A stretch of 64,000 nt of DNA from Roseiarcus sp963770035 (lineage in GTDB: Bacteria; Pseudomonadota; Alphaproteobacteria; Rhizobiales; Beijerinckiaceae): the NCBI GenBank assembly GCA_963770035.1, contig CAVYON010000038.1, positions 254,917-318,916 on the forward strand. Reading direction: 5' to 3'. A program made the translations under genes and the position numbers. The notes under the pieces are model-generated. The model was given only the letters and a program-made list of their open reading frames with translations, was not told where the DNA came from and searched no databases. Below are positions 51,248 to 60,542 of the stretch, one piece after another. Each line of letters opens with the position of its first letter. Position 1 is the first letter of the stretch.

Positions 51248-52751
51248 GAGGCAGTTGCAAAATTGGGAGTTCGGCCAGAGTTTTCGAATTTTCGGGTGAT
51301 TTTTCGACGGTTGCGAACCGCTGGCGGCCGGTTTCTGGTATGCTGATTCTGCTAGGAACAACAAGCAGATGCCAGGAGCCGCCGACGATGTCGCTGCGGG
51401 AGAGCCTATCCTCGTACTGGGAGAAGTTTCAAGGGGAACTTTTCCCTTTTCTCGAAGAAACTGTGGGTTTCCTGACCGGATCGCATCGAGCGCTGGTCAC
51501 GGTCGTGGATATGACGCGGCTCGAGGCTTTCGTCCCGCACTGGCATGGACTTCCCGGGCGCCCGTTGGCCGAGCGGGCGGCGTTGGCGAGAGCCTTCGTG
51601 GCCAAGGCGGTTTTCAATTTGCCGACCACGCGAATGCTGATCGAACGCGTCCAGGCCGACAAAACGCTTCGGCGTCTGTGCGGTTGGTCGCGTCCGTCCG
51701 AGGTTCCCAGCGAATCGACATTCTCGCGCGCCTTCGCCGAATTCGCCCAGAGCGAACTGCCCTCGCGTGTGCACGAGGCCTTGATCCGGCAGACCCACGC
51801 CGACCGGTTGGTTGGTCACATCGCGCGCGATTCGACCGCGATCGAAGGCCATGAAAAGCCGCGACGCGCCGAACAGCCCGAACCGACCGCGCCGAAGCCG
51901 GCGCCCCGCAAACGCGGGCGTCCGCGCAAGGGCGAGGAACCCCCGCCCAAACCGCCCACGCGCCTGGAACGCCAAGCCGGCATGACCCTGAGCCAAATGC
52001 TCGCCGATCTGCCCCGGCCTTGTGACGTCGGCGTCAAGCGCAACGCCAAAGGACATCAAGAGACATGGATCGGCTATAAGCTGCACGTGGATACGGCCGA
52101 CGGCGACATTCCCGTCAGTTGCGTTCTCACCTCGGCTTCCGTCCATGACAGTCAGGTCGCCATCCCGCTGGCTACGATGACGGCGGAACGCCTGGTCAAT
52201 CTCTACGATCTCATGGACAGCGCCTACGACGCGGCCGAGATCGAGGCGCACAGCCGCGCGCTCGGCCACGTGCCGATCATCGATGCCAATCCGCGCCGTG
52301 ACGCCGCCCTCAAACAAGAATTGGCGCGAGAGCAGAGGCGTCAGGCGCTGGCGGGCCATCGCATGGCCGAGGACATCCGTTACAACGAACGCAGCAGCGC
52401 CGAACGGGTCAACGCCAACCTCAAAGACAATCACGGCGGTCGAACCGTCCAGGTGCGCGGCCCCACGAAAGTGATGTGTCATCTGATGTTCGGCATTCTG
52501 GTCGTCACGGTGACCCAAATCATCCGTCTCATCGCATAGCGATCGCGATCGTACGCAACATAGAGAGCCCGTAGCCTCCCAAAATATCGGCAGCTCGGCG
52601 AGCTATTGCCCGCGCGCGCTCAGAAACGCCGCTCTCGGCACAAATCGACCCAGGCCGCCGCCGCCAAAATCGGCACAGCTCGGAAATCAATCCAAGTTTG
52701 CGCTCTTGCGGAAACACAACCCAGTGCTCCCAAACATTTTGCAAGTGCCTC
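51248..52751 (+). mobile_element. IS5-like element, copy B (4-bp TSD AGCG)
   Basis: This is a second 1504-bp copy, in the same orientation as copy A and 4536 bp away. AGCG is duplicated at 51244-51247 and 52752-52755. It sits inside ISKra4, a few bases downstream of that transposase's slippery site. Confidence 0.95.
51388..52539 (+). CDS. IS5-like DDE transposase, copy B
   Basis: This 383-residue transposase is identical in protein to copy A, with the same ATG context and intact catalytic residues (IARDSTAIEG, LMDSAYDAAEIE, YNERSSAERVN). Identity of A and B indicates very recent transposition. Confidence 0.93.
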   Translation: MSLRESLSSYWEKFQGELFPFLEETVGFLTGSHRALVTVVDMTRLEAFVPHWHGLPGRPLAERAALARAFVAKAVFNLPTTRMLIERVQADKTLRRLCGWSRPSEVPSESTFSRAFAEFAQSELPSRVHEALIRQTHADRLVGHIARDSTAIEGHEKPRRAEQPEPTAPKPAPRKRGRPRKGEEPPPKPPTRLERQAGMTLSQMLADLPRPCDVGVKRNAKGHQETWIGYKLHVDTADGDIPVSCVLTSASVHDSQVAIPLATMTAERLVNLYDLMDSAYDAAEIEAHSRALGHVPIIDANPRRDAALKQELAREQRRQALAGHRMAEDIRYNERSSAERVNANLKDNHGGRTVQVRGPTKVMCHLMFGILVVTVTQIIRLIA

Positions 52752-53093
52752 AGCGGAGTTTTTTTCGCCTTGGCGATGCATCCGAGGGCGTTGGCGAATC
52801 TCCCGCTCCGTCGCCTCGACCCGGTTCTCCGCCCAACTCTTCAGCGCCTCACGCCCCAAAAGACGCATCTCATCCACGATGCGCTCTTCCGCAGCGTCGG
52901 CTTCCTTCAATTCGCCATCGGCGCCTTCGATCGCCGCCACGATCGACGACACCCGCTTGCGGAGCTCCGGATGCGCCCGCAACGCCGCAACCAGCCCCTC
53001 ATCGCTCAACTCCCCGACCGCCATCCGTCGCCTCCTGCCAAATCACTCAACCCAACCTACCCTGCATCGGTTTGAATCGCACCCGTTGAGTAG

Positions 53094-54267
53094 AGGGCTG
53101 TTGCGCTTGAAGGAGAAGTTGATTCTGAAGGGGCTTCCTGATTCGAAGGGAGCCCGTATTGCAAGCGCTGATCGCCATTTTTCGCGAGGTCCACGATCCG
53201 CGCGACTTCAACGCACGCCACGATCTGGCGGTGATGCTGTTCGTTGCTCTCGCGGCGACTTTGTGCGGGGCCAAGACCTGCGTCGGCATTGCCGATTTCG
53301 CCGCCGCCAACGAGGCCGAGTTGGCGCAGATCGTCGACCTGCCGCACGGCGCGCCGAGCCACGACAGCTTCAGTCGCCTGTTCCGTCTGCTCGATCCCGC
53401 AGAGATGACCGAAGCGTTCGCCCGGTTTCAGACGGCGTTGCGCGCCGAACTCGGGCTTCCTCCGGCCAAGGGCGTCGTGGCTGTCGACGGCAAGAGCTTG
53501 CGGCGCGGCTACGAGCGCGGCCGCTCCTTCATGCCGCCGCTGATGATCAGCGTCTGGGACGCCGAGACGCGCCTGTCGCTGGCGAGCCGCCATGCGCCGG
53601 GCGGCGACGAGGTGGCGGCGACCCTGGCGGCCTTGAAAGCGGTGACCTTGAAAGGTTGCGTCGTCACCGCCGACGCCTTGCATTGCCATCCGCGCATGGC
53701 CAGTCAGATCCGCGCCCAAGGGGGCCACTACGCGTTGAAGCTGAAGGCCAACCACGGGCCGCTGTTCGCTTGCGCCTTGAAGGCTTTCGCCGCCGCGGAC
53801 GCAAAAGGCGAACTTCCCTCCTACGAGAAGGCGGAGAAGGGACACGATCGCTGGGAGCGGCGCCGCGCCTGCGTGATCGCCGCGCCGTCGGACGCCCCGG
53901 CCTTTCCCGGTCTGGCGGCGCTCGGGCGCATCGAATCCGAGCGGCGGCAGGGCGACCGCAAGACCGTTCGCTGGGTGCACTATGTCGCGCTGTCCAAGAA
54001 GATCTCTCCCAGGCGGACGCTGGAAGTCAATCGAACGCACTGGAGCGTCGAAAATCACCTGCACTGGCCGCTCGACGTCGTCTTCCACGAAGACGATGCC
54101 CGAACCCGCAAGGACTATGGCCCACAGAATCTCGCCGTGATCCGGCGCATGGCCGCCGACATCTTGGGCTCTCACCCCGACAACAGATCCCTTGCCCGCA
54201 AGATGATGCTCGCCGCATGGAGCAAAGAATTCTTCTACGAGCTCTTTGCTCACATGCGATAGCCCTG
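53094..54267 (+). mobile_element. ISAs1-family element
   Basis: AGGGCTGTTGCGC at the left (53094) and AGCCCT preceded by TGCGAT at the right (to about 54267) form short inverted ends around one transposase. No clear target duplication is seen, since both flanks are other transposon remains. Confidence 0.75.
53159..54262 (+). CDS. ISAs1-family transposase (TTG start)
   Basis: This intact 367-residue transposase starts at TTG 53159. The order is MQALIAIFREVHDPRDFNARHDLAVMLFVALAATLCGAKTCVGIADFA, PSHDSFSRLFRLLDP, GVVAVDGKSLRRGYERG (first Asp), VVTADALHCHPRMASQI (second Asp), HWSVENHLHWPLDVVFHEDDARTRKDYGPQNLAVIRRMA (Glu). This is the standard ISAs1 architecture and length. Confidence 0.95.
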   Translation: MQALIAIFREVHDPRDFNARHDLAVMLFVALAATLCGAKTCVGIADFAAANEAELAQIVDLPHGAPSHDSFSRLFRLLDPAEMTEAFARFQTALRAELGLPPAKGVVAVDGKSLRRGYERGRSFMPPLMISVWDAETRLSLASRHAPGGDEVAATLAALKAVTLKGCVVTADALHCHPRMASQIRAQGGHYALKLKANHGPLFACALKAFAAADAKGELPSYEKAEKGHDRWERRRACVIAAPSDAPAFPGLAALGRIESERRQGDRKTVRWVHYVALSKKISPRRTLEVNRTHWSVENHLHWPLDVVFHEDDARTRKDYGPQNLAVIRRMAADILGSHPDNRSLARKMMLAAWSKEFFYELFAHMR

Positions 54268-55029
54268 GGACTCGATCCGGGGGCTGGTGGTGTCCATGAA
54301 CACGATGTCGAGCGTGGTCAGGAGGTCGCGCCGGGCGGCGAACAGCTCCTCCTCCAGGACGTCCTTCACGCAGCGCGGCGAAAACGGCGTCGCGGCGTCC
54401 TGCTGGTCTTTCGGAAGCTCCTCGCCGAGCCACGCCATCGTGCGATAAAGGTGATGCAGCTCGATCCCGTCGACGCCGTCGATGCGGTAATCCTCGCGCC
54501 AGCGGTCGGCGGCGCGGTCCGAGCCGCCGCAGACGAGGCGGTGCAGCACGGTCAGGAACGCCGCGCGCTCCAGCGGGAACTCGTGGTTGCGCGCGCTGGC
54601 CAGGCGCTCGATCACGGCCCGGCAGCCGGTCTCCTCCCACACCCGCTCGAAGGCGAGCGCCGGACCGATGCGGCGCGCCGAGATCGCCGTCGCCTCGCCG
54701 CGGTCGAGCGCGTCGAGCACGATCGCCTTGTCGGCGAAGCGCGCCCCAGAGCGCAAGAGCCGCTCCAGTTGCCCGCTCTCCCGCAGCTCGTCGATCCGCC
54801 CGAGGGTGGCGATAACCTGCTGGCGCACCGTCGCGCCCTCGCGCCGGCTCTCGACGATCTGCAGGTAGGCGCGGCCGCCCGAGGTCTCTTTTTCGGAAAT
54901 ACATGGCGGAAAGCCTGGCGCCAACTCGATGATGGTGCGCACAGAATCCGCCAAGATTCCAGAACAATCAAGCAAAATCGGCGGAAAACGTGGCACGACA
55001 TTCTCGCGGCCGCGCACCCTCGCCCACAA
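54268..55029 (-). pseudogene. IS1634-type transposase N-terminal fragment
   Basis: The minus-strand frame reads GGRAYLQIVESRREGATVRQQVIATLGRIDELRESGQLERLLRSG, then RAFERVWEETGCRAVIERLASARNHEFPLERAAFLTVLHRLVCGGSDRAADRW and FAARRDLLTTLDIVFMDTTSPRIES, where it is cut by ISAs1. The start (ATGTATTTCCG near 54905) is in another frame, so an indel lies close to it. It is the same family as the pieces at 43323-46167, which lack this part. Confidence 0.8.
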
Positions 55030-55145
55030 TCAAATCAACGCCTTACACCCGGCGGGGGCGCTCCAACTGTCGAAGATCAGTCAAGGGCGGTTGGTATTAA
55101 ACGGCCTGCAGCGCCGACAGTGCCTCGGCGGACGGGCGGGACTAA

Positions 55146-56478
55146 GGGCCTGTCAGGAATCAACTGCATTGACGAGCGAGGCGACTGAGGGGGCGATTGT
55201 GTAGTTCCATTCGCCGTGGAAATCATCGCGAGAGATGTTGAGGGTTTGCATCTGCTCGTCGGATACGAGGATTCCTTTTGGATATATTTTGTCGTCGAGT
55301 TCGCAGCGGACGGTCAAGCCGGTTTGCGTCGTCGTCGCCCCGATCAGTTCGACGATGACGCGATAGCTGAGCAGCGGTTTGGCGCGCCAGTTTTGCGTGA
55401 TGAATGAGAATAGACGGTGTTCGATCTTGTTCCACTTGCTGGTTCCCGGAGGAAGATGGTGAACCTCGATGGATAGGCCCAGTTCATCGGCTAATCGCTG
55501 CAATTCGAGCTTCCACAATCGCACCCGCGAGCCGTTCGATCCGCCGCCGTCGGCGGTGATGACGAGACGCCGCGCGAGCGGATAACGAATGCGGCCGACC
55601 TCTCGCCACCAGCGACGGATCGTCTGAACCGCGAAAGCGGCCGTGTCGTTGTCGACGCCGACCGCGACCCAGCCCGCGTTGGCCGCCATATCATAAATTC
55701 CATAAGGCACGGCGCGGCCGAGTTCCTTGATCAGAAAGTCGTGCACGCGCACCTCTTCCGGATCGCCTTGGCGACGCCATTCCCGGCCGGCGTTCTTGAA
55801 ATCGCCGGCCAATTCCTTCTTCTTGGTATCGACGGATATGACCGGCTGGTTCTCGCCGATGGCCGTTTTCACGGCCTCGTTGACGACCCGGAATTGCGCG
55901 TCCCGGTCGGGATTGTCGGCGCCCTCACGCGTCTTGCTGTTGGCCTGCAGGCTGAACTTCTGCTTCTTCAGCAATTCGCCAACCACCGTGTGGCTGATCT
56001 TGTGCCCGAGCTTGCCCAGTTCGTCCGCAAGGCGGCGCAGGCTCTTGCATGTCCAGCGCAGCGGCGACATCGGATCGCCGCGCGCGTCGGGCTCGACCAA
56101 CGCGTTCAAGGCGTCGAGAAGACCGGGATTCGTTTCACTCAGCGATTTGCGGCCCCCGCCAGGCCGACGTACGCGATCAACAGGCGTCGTGGACGGCGCT
56201 TCCAGTTCCTTCAACCCCCGTCCGATCGTGCTCGCGGCGACCCCCGTCACCCGCGACACCGCGGCTATGCCGCCATATCCCGCCGCACGAGCTTCAGCCG
56301 CGACGAAAAGCCGGCGCTGACGTTCATCCAACTGAGGCGATAGCGCCGAATGGCGCGTCTCCAGCTTGCGAAGCAACTCTTCATCGATCATCCCACAACG
56401 CTACGACGCCACGTCTACAATGGGAATCCCGCTACGCCTCTCCGCCCCAACCCAATTCGCCTATTGGCTGACAGGCCC
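55146..56478 (-). mobile_element. ISAzo13-family element, copy 2 (3-bp TSD TAA)
   Basis: 1333 bp with perfect ends GGGCCTGTCAG / CTGACAGGCCC. TAA is duplicated at 55143-55145 and 56479-56481. It cut the toxin gene whose tail starts at 56482. Confidence 0.95.
55153..56391 (-). CDS. ISAzo13-family transposase, copy 2
   Basis: This intact 412-residue transposase has an N-terminal HTH region (LFVAAEARAAGYGGIAAVSRVTGVAASTIGRGLKELE) and a catalytic core with VISVDTKKKELAGDFKNAGREW, VPYGIYDMAANAGWVAVGVDNDTAAFAVQTIRRWW, LVITADGGGSNGSRVRLWKLELQRLADELGL, then VHHLPPGTSKWNKIEHRLFSFITQNWRAKPLLSYR. Its last 83 residues are the same as in the otherwise divergent copy 1. Confidence 0.95.
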   Translation of the reverse strand: MIDEELLRKLETRHSALSPQLDERQRRLFVAAEARAAGYGGIAAVSRVTGVAASTIGRGLKELEAPSTTPVDRVRRPGGGRKSLSETNPGLLDALNALVEPDARGDPMSPLRWTCKSLRRLADELGKLGHKISHTVVGELLKKQKFSLQANSKTREGADNPDRDAQFRVVNEAVKTAIGENQPVISVDTKKKELAGDFKNAGREWRRQGDPEEVRVHDFLIKELGRAVPYGIYDMAANAGWVAVGVDNDTAAFAVQTIRRWWREVGRIRYPLARRLVITADGGGSNGSRVRLWKLELQRLADELGLSIEVHHLPPGTSKWNKIEHRLFSFITQNWRAKPLLSYRVIVELIGATTTQTGLTVRCELDDKIYPKGILVSDEQMQTLNISRDDFHGEWNYTIAPSVASLVNAVDS

Positions 56479-56481
56479 TAA

Positions 56482-56536
56482 GCGGCGGCAACAACGCGAT
56501 ATCGAGACGGCCAAGAGCCGCTGGGCGGATTACTAG
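56482..56536 (+). pseudogene. HigB/RelE-like toxin, C-terminal 17 codons
   Basis: After the TAA target duplication the frame reads RRQQRDIETAKSRWADY and stops at 56534-56536. This is the typical end of COG3657-type addiction toxins (..GGDK..Q.RDI..AK). The antitoxin start lies 35 nt further on. The rest of the toxin is absent left of ISAzo13 copy 2. Confidence 0.7.
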
Positions 56537-56590
56537 CGCCGAATGCCGCGACCGAAAGGAAGGAGGCGGATATGGCCCTGACAGAAAGCT

Positions 56591-58095
56591 GAGGCACTTG
56601 CAAAATGTTTGGGAGCACTGGGTTGTGTTTCCGCAAGAGCGCAAACTTGGATTGATTTCCGAGCTGTGCCGATTTTGGCGGCGGCGGCCTGGGTCGATTT
56701 GTGCCGAGAGCGGCGTTTCTGAGCGCGCGCGGGCAATAGCTCGCCGAGCTGCCGATATTTTGGGAGGCTACGGGCTCTCTATGTTGCGTACGATCGCGAT
56801 CGCTATGCGATGAGACGGATGATTTGGGTCACCGTGACGACCAGAATGCCGAACATCAGATGACACATCACTTTCGTGGGGCCGCGCACCTGGACGGTTC
56901 GACCGCCGTGATTGTCTTTGAGGTTGGCGTTGACCCGTTCGGCGCTGCTGCGTTCGTTGTAACGGATGTCCTCGGCCATGCGATGGCCCGCCAGCGCCTG
57001 ACGCCTCTGCTCTCGCGCCAATTCTTGTTTGAGGGCGGCGTCACGGCGCGGATTGGCATCGATGATCGGCACGTGGCCGAGCGCGCGGCTGTGCGCCTCG
57101 ATCTCGGCCGCGTCGTAGGCGCTGTCCATGAGATCGTAGAGATTGACCAGGCGTTCCGCCGTCATCGTAGCCAGCGGGATGGCGACCTGACTGTCATGGA
57201 CGGAAGCCGAGGTGAGAACGCAACTGACGGGAATGTCGCCGTCGGCCGTATCCACGTGCAGCTTATAGCCGATCCATGTCTCTTGATGTCCTTTGGCGTT
57301 GCGCTTGACGCCGACGTCACAAGGCCGGGGCAGATCGGCGAGCATTTGGCTCAGGGTCATGCCGGCTTGGCGTTCCAGGCGCGTGGGCGGTTTGGGCGGG
57401 GGTTCCTCGCCCTTGCGCGGACGCCCGCGTTTGCGGGGCGCCGGCTTCGGCGCGGTCGGTTCGGGCTGTTCGGCGCGTCGCGGCTTTTCATGGCCTTCGA
57501 TCGCGGTCGAAATCGCGCGCGATGTGACCAACCAACCGGTCGGCGTGGGTCTGCCGGATCAAGGCCTCGTGCACACGCGAGGGCAGTTCGCTCTGGGCGA
57601 ATTCGGCGAAGGCGCGCGAGAATGTCAATTCGCTGGGAACCTCGGACGGACGCGACCAACCGCACAGACACCGAAGCGTTTTGTCGGCCTGGACGCGTTC
57701 GATCAGCATTCGCGTGGTCGGCAAATTGAAAACCGCCTTGGCCACGAAGGCTCTCGCCAACGCCGCCCGCTCGGCCAACGGGCGCCCGGGAAGTCCATGC
57801 CAGTGCGGGACGAAAGCCTCGAGCCGCGTCATATCCACGACCGTGACCAGCGCTCGATGCGATCCGGTCAGGAAACCCACAGTTTCTTCGAGAAAAGGGA
57901 AAAGTTCCCCTTGAAACTTCTCCCAGTACGAGGATAGGCTCTCCCGCAGCGACATCGTCGGCGGCTCCTGGCATCTGCTTGTTGTTCCTAGCAGAATCAG
58001 CATACCAGAAACCGGCCGCCAGCGGTTCGCAACCGTCGAAAAATCACCCGAAAATTCGAAAACTCTGGCCGAACTCCCAATTTTGCAACTGCCTC
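56591..58095 (-). mobile_element. IS5-like element, copy C (4-bp TSD AGCT), opposite orientation
   Basis: 1505 bp, one base longer than copies A and B and inverted relative to them. AGCT is duplicated at 56587-56590 and 58096-58099. It lies in the antitoxin gene. Confidence 0.95.
56803..57955 (-). pseudogene. IS5-like transposase, copy C, one-base insertion
   Basis: The sequence is as in copies A and B except for an extra A near 57511 (GAAATC where A and B have GAATC), just before the first catalytic Asp. It splits the frame into a 155-codon start and a 3' frame from about 57516. Two substitutions also differ (TLRC for TLRR, SELTFS for SESTFS). It could be mobilised only in trans. Confidence 0.93.
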
Positions 58096-58401
58096 AGCTT
58101 TAAGGACTTGGTGCAACGCCGCGTGGCGTGCGACGCCGCATTCGCGGAAAGCCTGCTGCGCGAGGGGATCGACACGATGCTGGCCGGCGATGTCGACACC
58201 GGCAAGGCGATCCTGCGCGACTACATCAAGGCAACGGTCGGCTTCGAGAAACTCGGTGAGGCGACGGACACGCCGGCAAAGAGCCTGATCCGTATGTTCG
58301 GCCCGCGCGGCAATCCGCAGGCGCGCAACCTCTGCGGGATCATCGGCTTTTTGCAGAGACGAGCGGGGATCGAGCTGCATGTCACGCCGGGGCCGCGGTA
58401 A

Positions 58402-58985
58402 AGTTCGCCCCGGCTGACCCTCACCCGGGGGTTGGTTTTGGGAGGCTACGGTGACACTCAACCCCTGTTACCCACTGATTGGGGACCGGAAGCGCTCACG
58501 CCCGATCAAGCGGGCGATCGGCTCGAAATCGTCGAGGATCGCTACGACAGGGACTCGCTTATCATCGCCAGCCAGAATTCCCCGTGGACAGTTGGTATGA
58601 CTTGATCGGGTTCCCACGCTCGCCGGCGCCATCCTGGACCGCCTCGTCCACAACGCCGATCGCAGCGAGCCGGCCGGCGAGGGCCTGCGCCGCGTCCGCG
58701 GCAAGCCGTCCGAAATCGGCTTGACCAAAAACCACGTCGGAGGAAGAAACTCACTCGGCCAAACACGCGCGACGCCCTGGGCGGGACCATTTCGTTAAAA
58801 GGGGGCGGGCGTCATCCAGGTAGCTCTGGGCGCAATCATACCACTGTAGACGGGCGGCTTCGTCGGAATCGCCAGAGTCTCGACGGATCTGTCCAGATAT
58901 AGTCACCGGTGAGGTTGATGGGCGCGAGGTTGCTTGGCTGGGGGGACCGGCAAGTCGAAGCCGGCGTCGGCCGGGAGGGAAAAAA
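58402..58985. other. transposon debris and gene-free sequence before the MFS gene
   Basis: Apart from the IstB remnant at 58510-58735 nothing is recognised. The last 25 nt before 58986 form the MFS ribosome site region (gggagggaaaaaa). Confidence 0.5.
58510..58735 (+). pseudogene. IstB-like (IS21 helper ATPase) C-terminal remnant
   Basis: Split over two frames, the sequence gives GDRLEIVEDRYDRDSLIIASQ, then after an indel PVDSWYDLIG, and LAGAILDRLVHNADRSEPAGEGLRRVRGKPS. These match the sensor and C-terminal region of IstB proteins. At least two frameshifts are present. Confidence 0.7.
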
Positions 58986-60209
58986 GTGACGTTGATCGAA
59001 CCGCGTTTTCGCGGCCTGTTTGTCTCTGTTTTTGCGCTGTTCACCCTGTTCGGCACATCGATGACGATCATCGGCGCGACGCTGCCGAAGATCCTGGCGA
59101 ACTTTCACTGGGATTACCTGACGGCGGGAATTGTCCTCGGCGCTGGCGCCGTGGCCTACTTCGTCTCCACGTTCGTCGCCGGTTATCTGGTGAAGCGCTG
59201 GGGGTCCAAGCTGACCATCCTGCTCGCGCTGGCGCTCATCATCGCCGGACTCGCGTTCTTCGCCACGACGCCTGATCCCGCAGCCAACACGCTGCTGAGC
59301 GCGCTCATCGGCCTCGGCCAGGGCGGCGTGGAAGTCGGCCTCAACTCGACGATCCTGCGGATGGACGAGCGGAACACCGGTCGCCCAATGAACCTTTTGC
59401 ATGGCGCTTTCGCCGTTGGCGCAATCGTTGGGCCGTTCGCGGTCAGCCTGGTGATGCAGAGCGGCCTCGAGTGGGCCGTCGTCTACCGGGGCATGGCGGC
59501 GATTTTCGTACTACTCGCCGTGCTGATGGCGTTTGCTGGTTTGCCGTCCGTCCAGCCGAAAGCCGCTGAACACGACGAAACGCCCGAGCGACTGAGCGCA
59601 AATCCAGCCTATTGGCTGTCGTTTTTCGCCCTCTTCCTCTACCTCGGCGTTGAGTTGGGGGTTTCGAACTGGGTCGCCGAGTATTTCGTCGTCGTCTTCG
59701 CCTATTCGCCCGACGCCAGCGCCATGCTCGTTTCGCTGTTCTGGCTGGGCGTATTGGCCGGCCGCTTCGGCGTGCCGTTGCTCTACAAGAGCTCGCGCCC
59801 TGAGACCGCGCTGGTCGGACTTTCAGCTTTGGCGACGGCGTCCATCGCCCTGCTCATGCTGCTGGGTTTTCTGCCCGCCTACGCGATCACCGCCGACGTC
59901 GGCCGGGGATTGTTGTTCCTGGCGGGACTGGGCTGCTCGATCTACTACCCGACGGTGATGACTCTGGTCGGCGAGTGTTTTCCGCTGTCGCAGAGCCAAG
60001 CGGTCGGCTTTGCGGCGACTGGCGGCGGCATCGGTGCGTTTGTCTTCCCCTTCCTCATGTCCACGATCGCGCAAACCTGGGGCATCCGGGCGGGGTTCGC
60101 CACCTACGGCCTTTTCGCCGCAGGGATGACCCTCGCCTGCCTGTGGCTCGCCGTCATCGTCAACAAGGGAAAGAACGCCCGACGACTGTCGTTATCGCAT
60201 TCGCGCTGA
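58986..60209 (+). CDS. MFS transporter (FucP/sugar-permease-like), GTG start
   Basis: This 407-residue protein has about twelve hydrophobic segments. The N-terminal half shows FTLFGTSMTIIGATLPKILANFHWDYLTAGIVLGAGAVAYFVSTFVAGYLVKRWGSK, the MFS motif A region, and GLGQGGVEVGLNSTILR. The C-terminal half shows FFALFLYLGVELGVSNWVAEYFVVV, typical of the fucose/sugar permease branch. The start is GTG 58986 behind a purine-rich ribosome site. Substrate is unknown. It is the first host gene after the IS region. Confidence 0.88.
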   Translation: MTLIEPRFRGLFVSVFALFTLFGTSMTIIGATLPKILANFHWDYLTAGIVLGAGAVAYFVSTFVAGYLVKRWGSKLTILLALALIIAGLAFFATTPDPAANTLLSALIGLGQGGVEVGLNSTILRMDERNTGRPMNLLHGAFAVGAIVGPFAVSLVMQSGLEWAVVYRGMAAIFVLLAVLMAFAGLPSVQPKAAEHDETPERLSANPAYWLSFFALFLYLGVELGVSNWVAEYFVVVFAYSPDASAMLVSLFWLGVLAGRFGVPLLYKSSRPETALVGLSALATASIALLMLLGFLPAYAITADVGRGLLFLAGLGCSIYYPTVMTLVGECFPLSQSQAVGFAATGGGIGAFVFPFLMSTIAQTWGIRAGFATYGLFAAGMTLACLWLAVIVNKGKNARRLSLSHSR

Positions 60210-60542
60210 GTTCTGGAGTTGCGAAGTTACCGCGAGTTCCGCTGATGGTGCGTTCTATTCGTCCCAAGTCCAATGGGAACCGACTGGCTGCCGAAACCGG
60301 GGCGCGACTTTCGCTGTCGTTGAACGCTGAACCGTCCCGGCCCTTCTCGCTTCAGCGGACAGCCCCTTGATGGAGCTGCCGCAATTTTCAATCACGGTCA
60401 TACTTTGGTAAACGGGCGTCTTGACATGTTGACGCTCGACCCCTAGCGTTCGATGTGCGTCAAACTGCCGCGGCTCGCTGCGGCAGTTTATCGCAGGCGG
60501 CGCACTCAAGACCTCTTGAGTGCACGAACAAGGGGACATGCC
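60210..60542. promoter_or_regulatory. intergenic region with hairpin, upstream of the PEP-CTERM gene
   Basis: A perfect 10-bp stem AAACTGCCGC (60462-60471) / GCGGCAGTTT (60480-60489) lies about 55 nt before the next ATG. It may end MFS transcription or sit in the leader of the PEP-CTERM mRNA. No gene is seen in these 333 bases. Confidence 0.5.

Larger units (their letters stand above)
50144..53024 (-). pseudogene. ISKra4-family transposase, interrupted by IS5-like copy B
   Basis: The N-terminal part starts at ATG 53024 (MAVGELSDEGLVAALRAHPELRKRVSSIV, LKSWAENRVEATEREI) and runs to GEKNS at the slippery site A AAA AAC near 52760. The main part (51247-50144) is in the -1 frame: RWHTKFGEIEVREPQYRFG, VVETDGGMAPIVEPSSEGKDKRKG, VHAVGDGAPWIVGQVEAQFG, YLIDFYHVCEYLGAA and GSGEIESAHRYIAQQRLKRPGAWWRVEHAEHMLALR. 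A -1 shift at the slippery site would join them as EKKLRWHTKFG, as in frameshift-expressed transposases. The IS5-like copy B now separates them. Confidence 0.88.
50121..53084 (-). mobile_element. ISKra4-family element carrying IS5-like copy B (9-bp TSD GTTGAGTAG)
   Basis: Ends GGGTGCGATCCAAA (50121) and TTTGAATCGCACCC (53084) are inverted. GTTGAGTAG is duplicated at 50112-50120 and 53085-53093. Without the nested IS5-like copy the element is about 1.46 kb. Confidence 0.9.
56572..58401 (+). pseudogene. HigA-like (COG3636) antitoxin split by IS5-like copy C
   Basis: ATG 56572 with ribosome site aaggaggcgga encodes MALTES; the IS5-like copy C follows after 19 nt. Removing the element and one AGCT restores MALTESFKDLVQRRVACDAAFAESLLREGIDTMLAGDVDTGKAILRDYIKATVGFEKLGEATDTPAKSLIRMFGPRGNPQARNLCGIIGFLQRRAGIELHV, about 106 residues, a COG3636 addiction-module antidote with its Xre-like HTH. 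The gene is otherwise undamaged, so excision would repair it. Confidence 0.88.
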
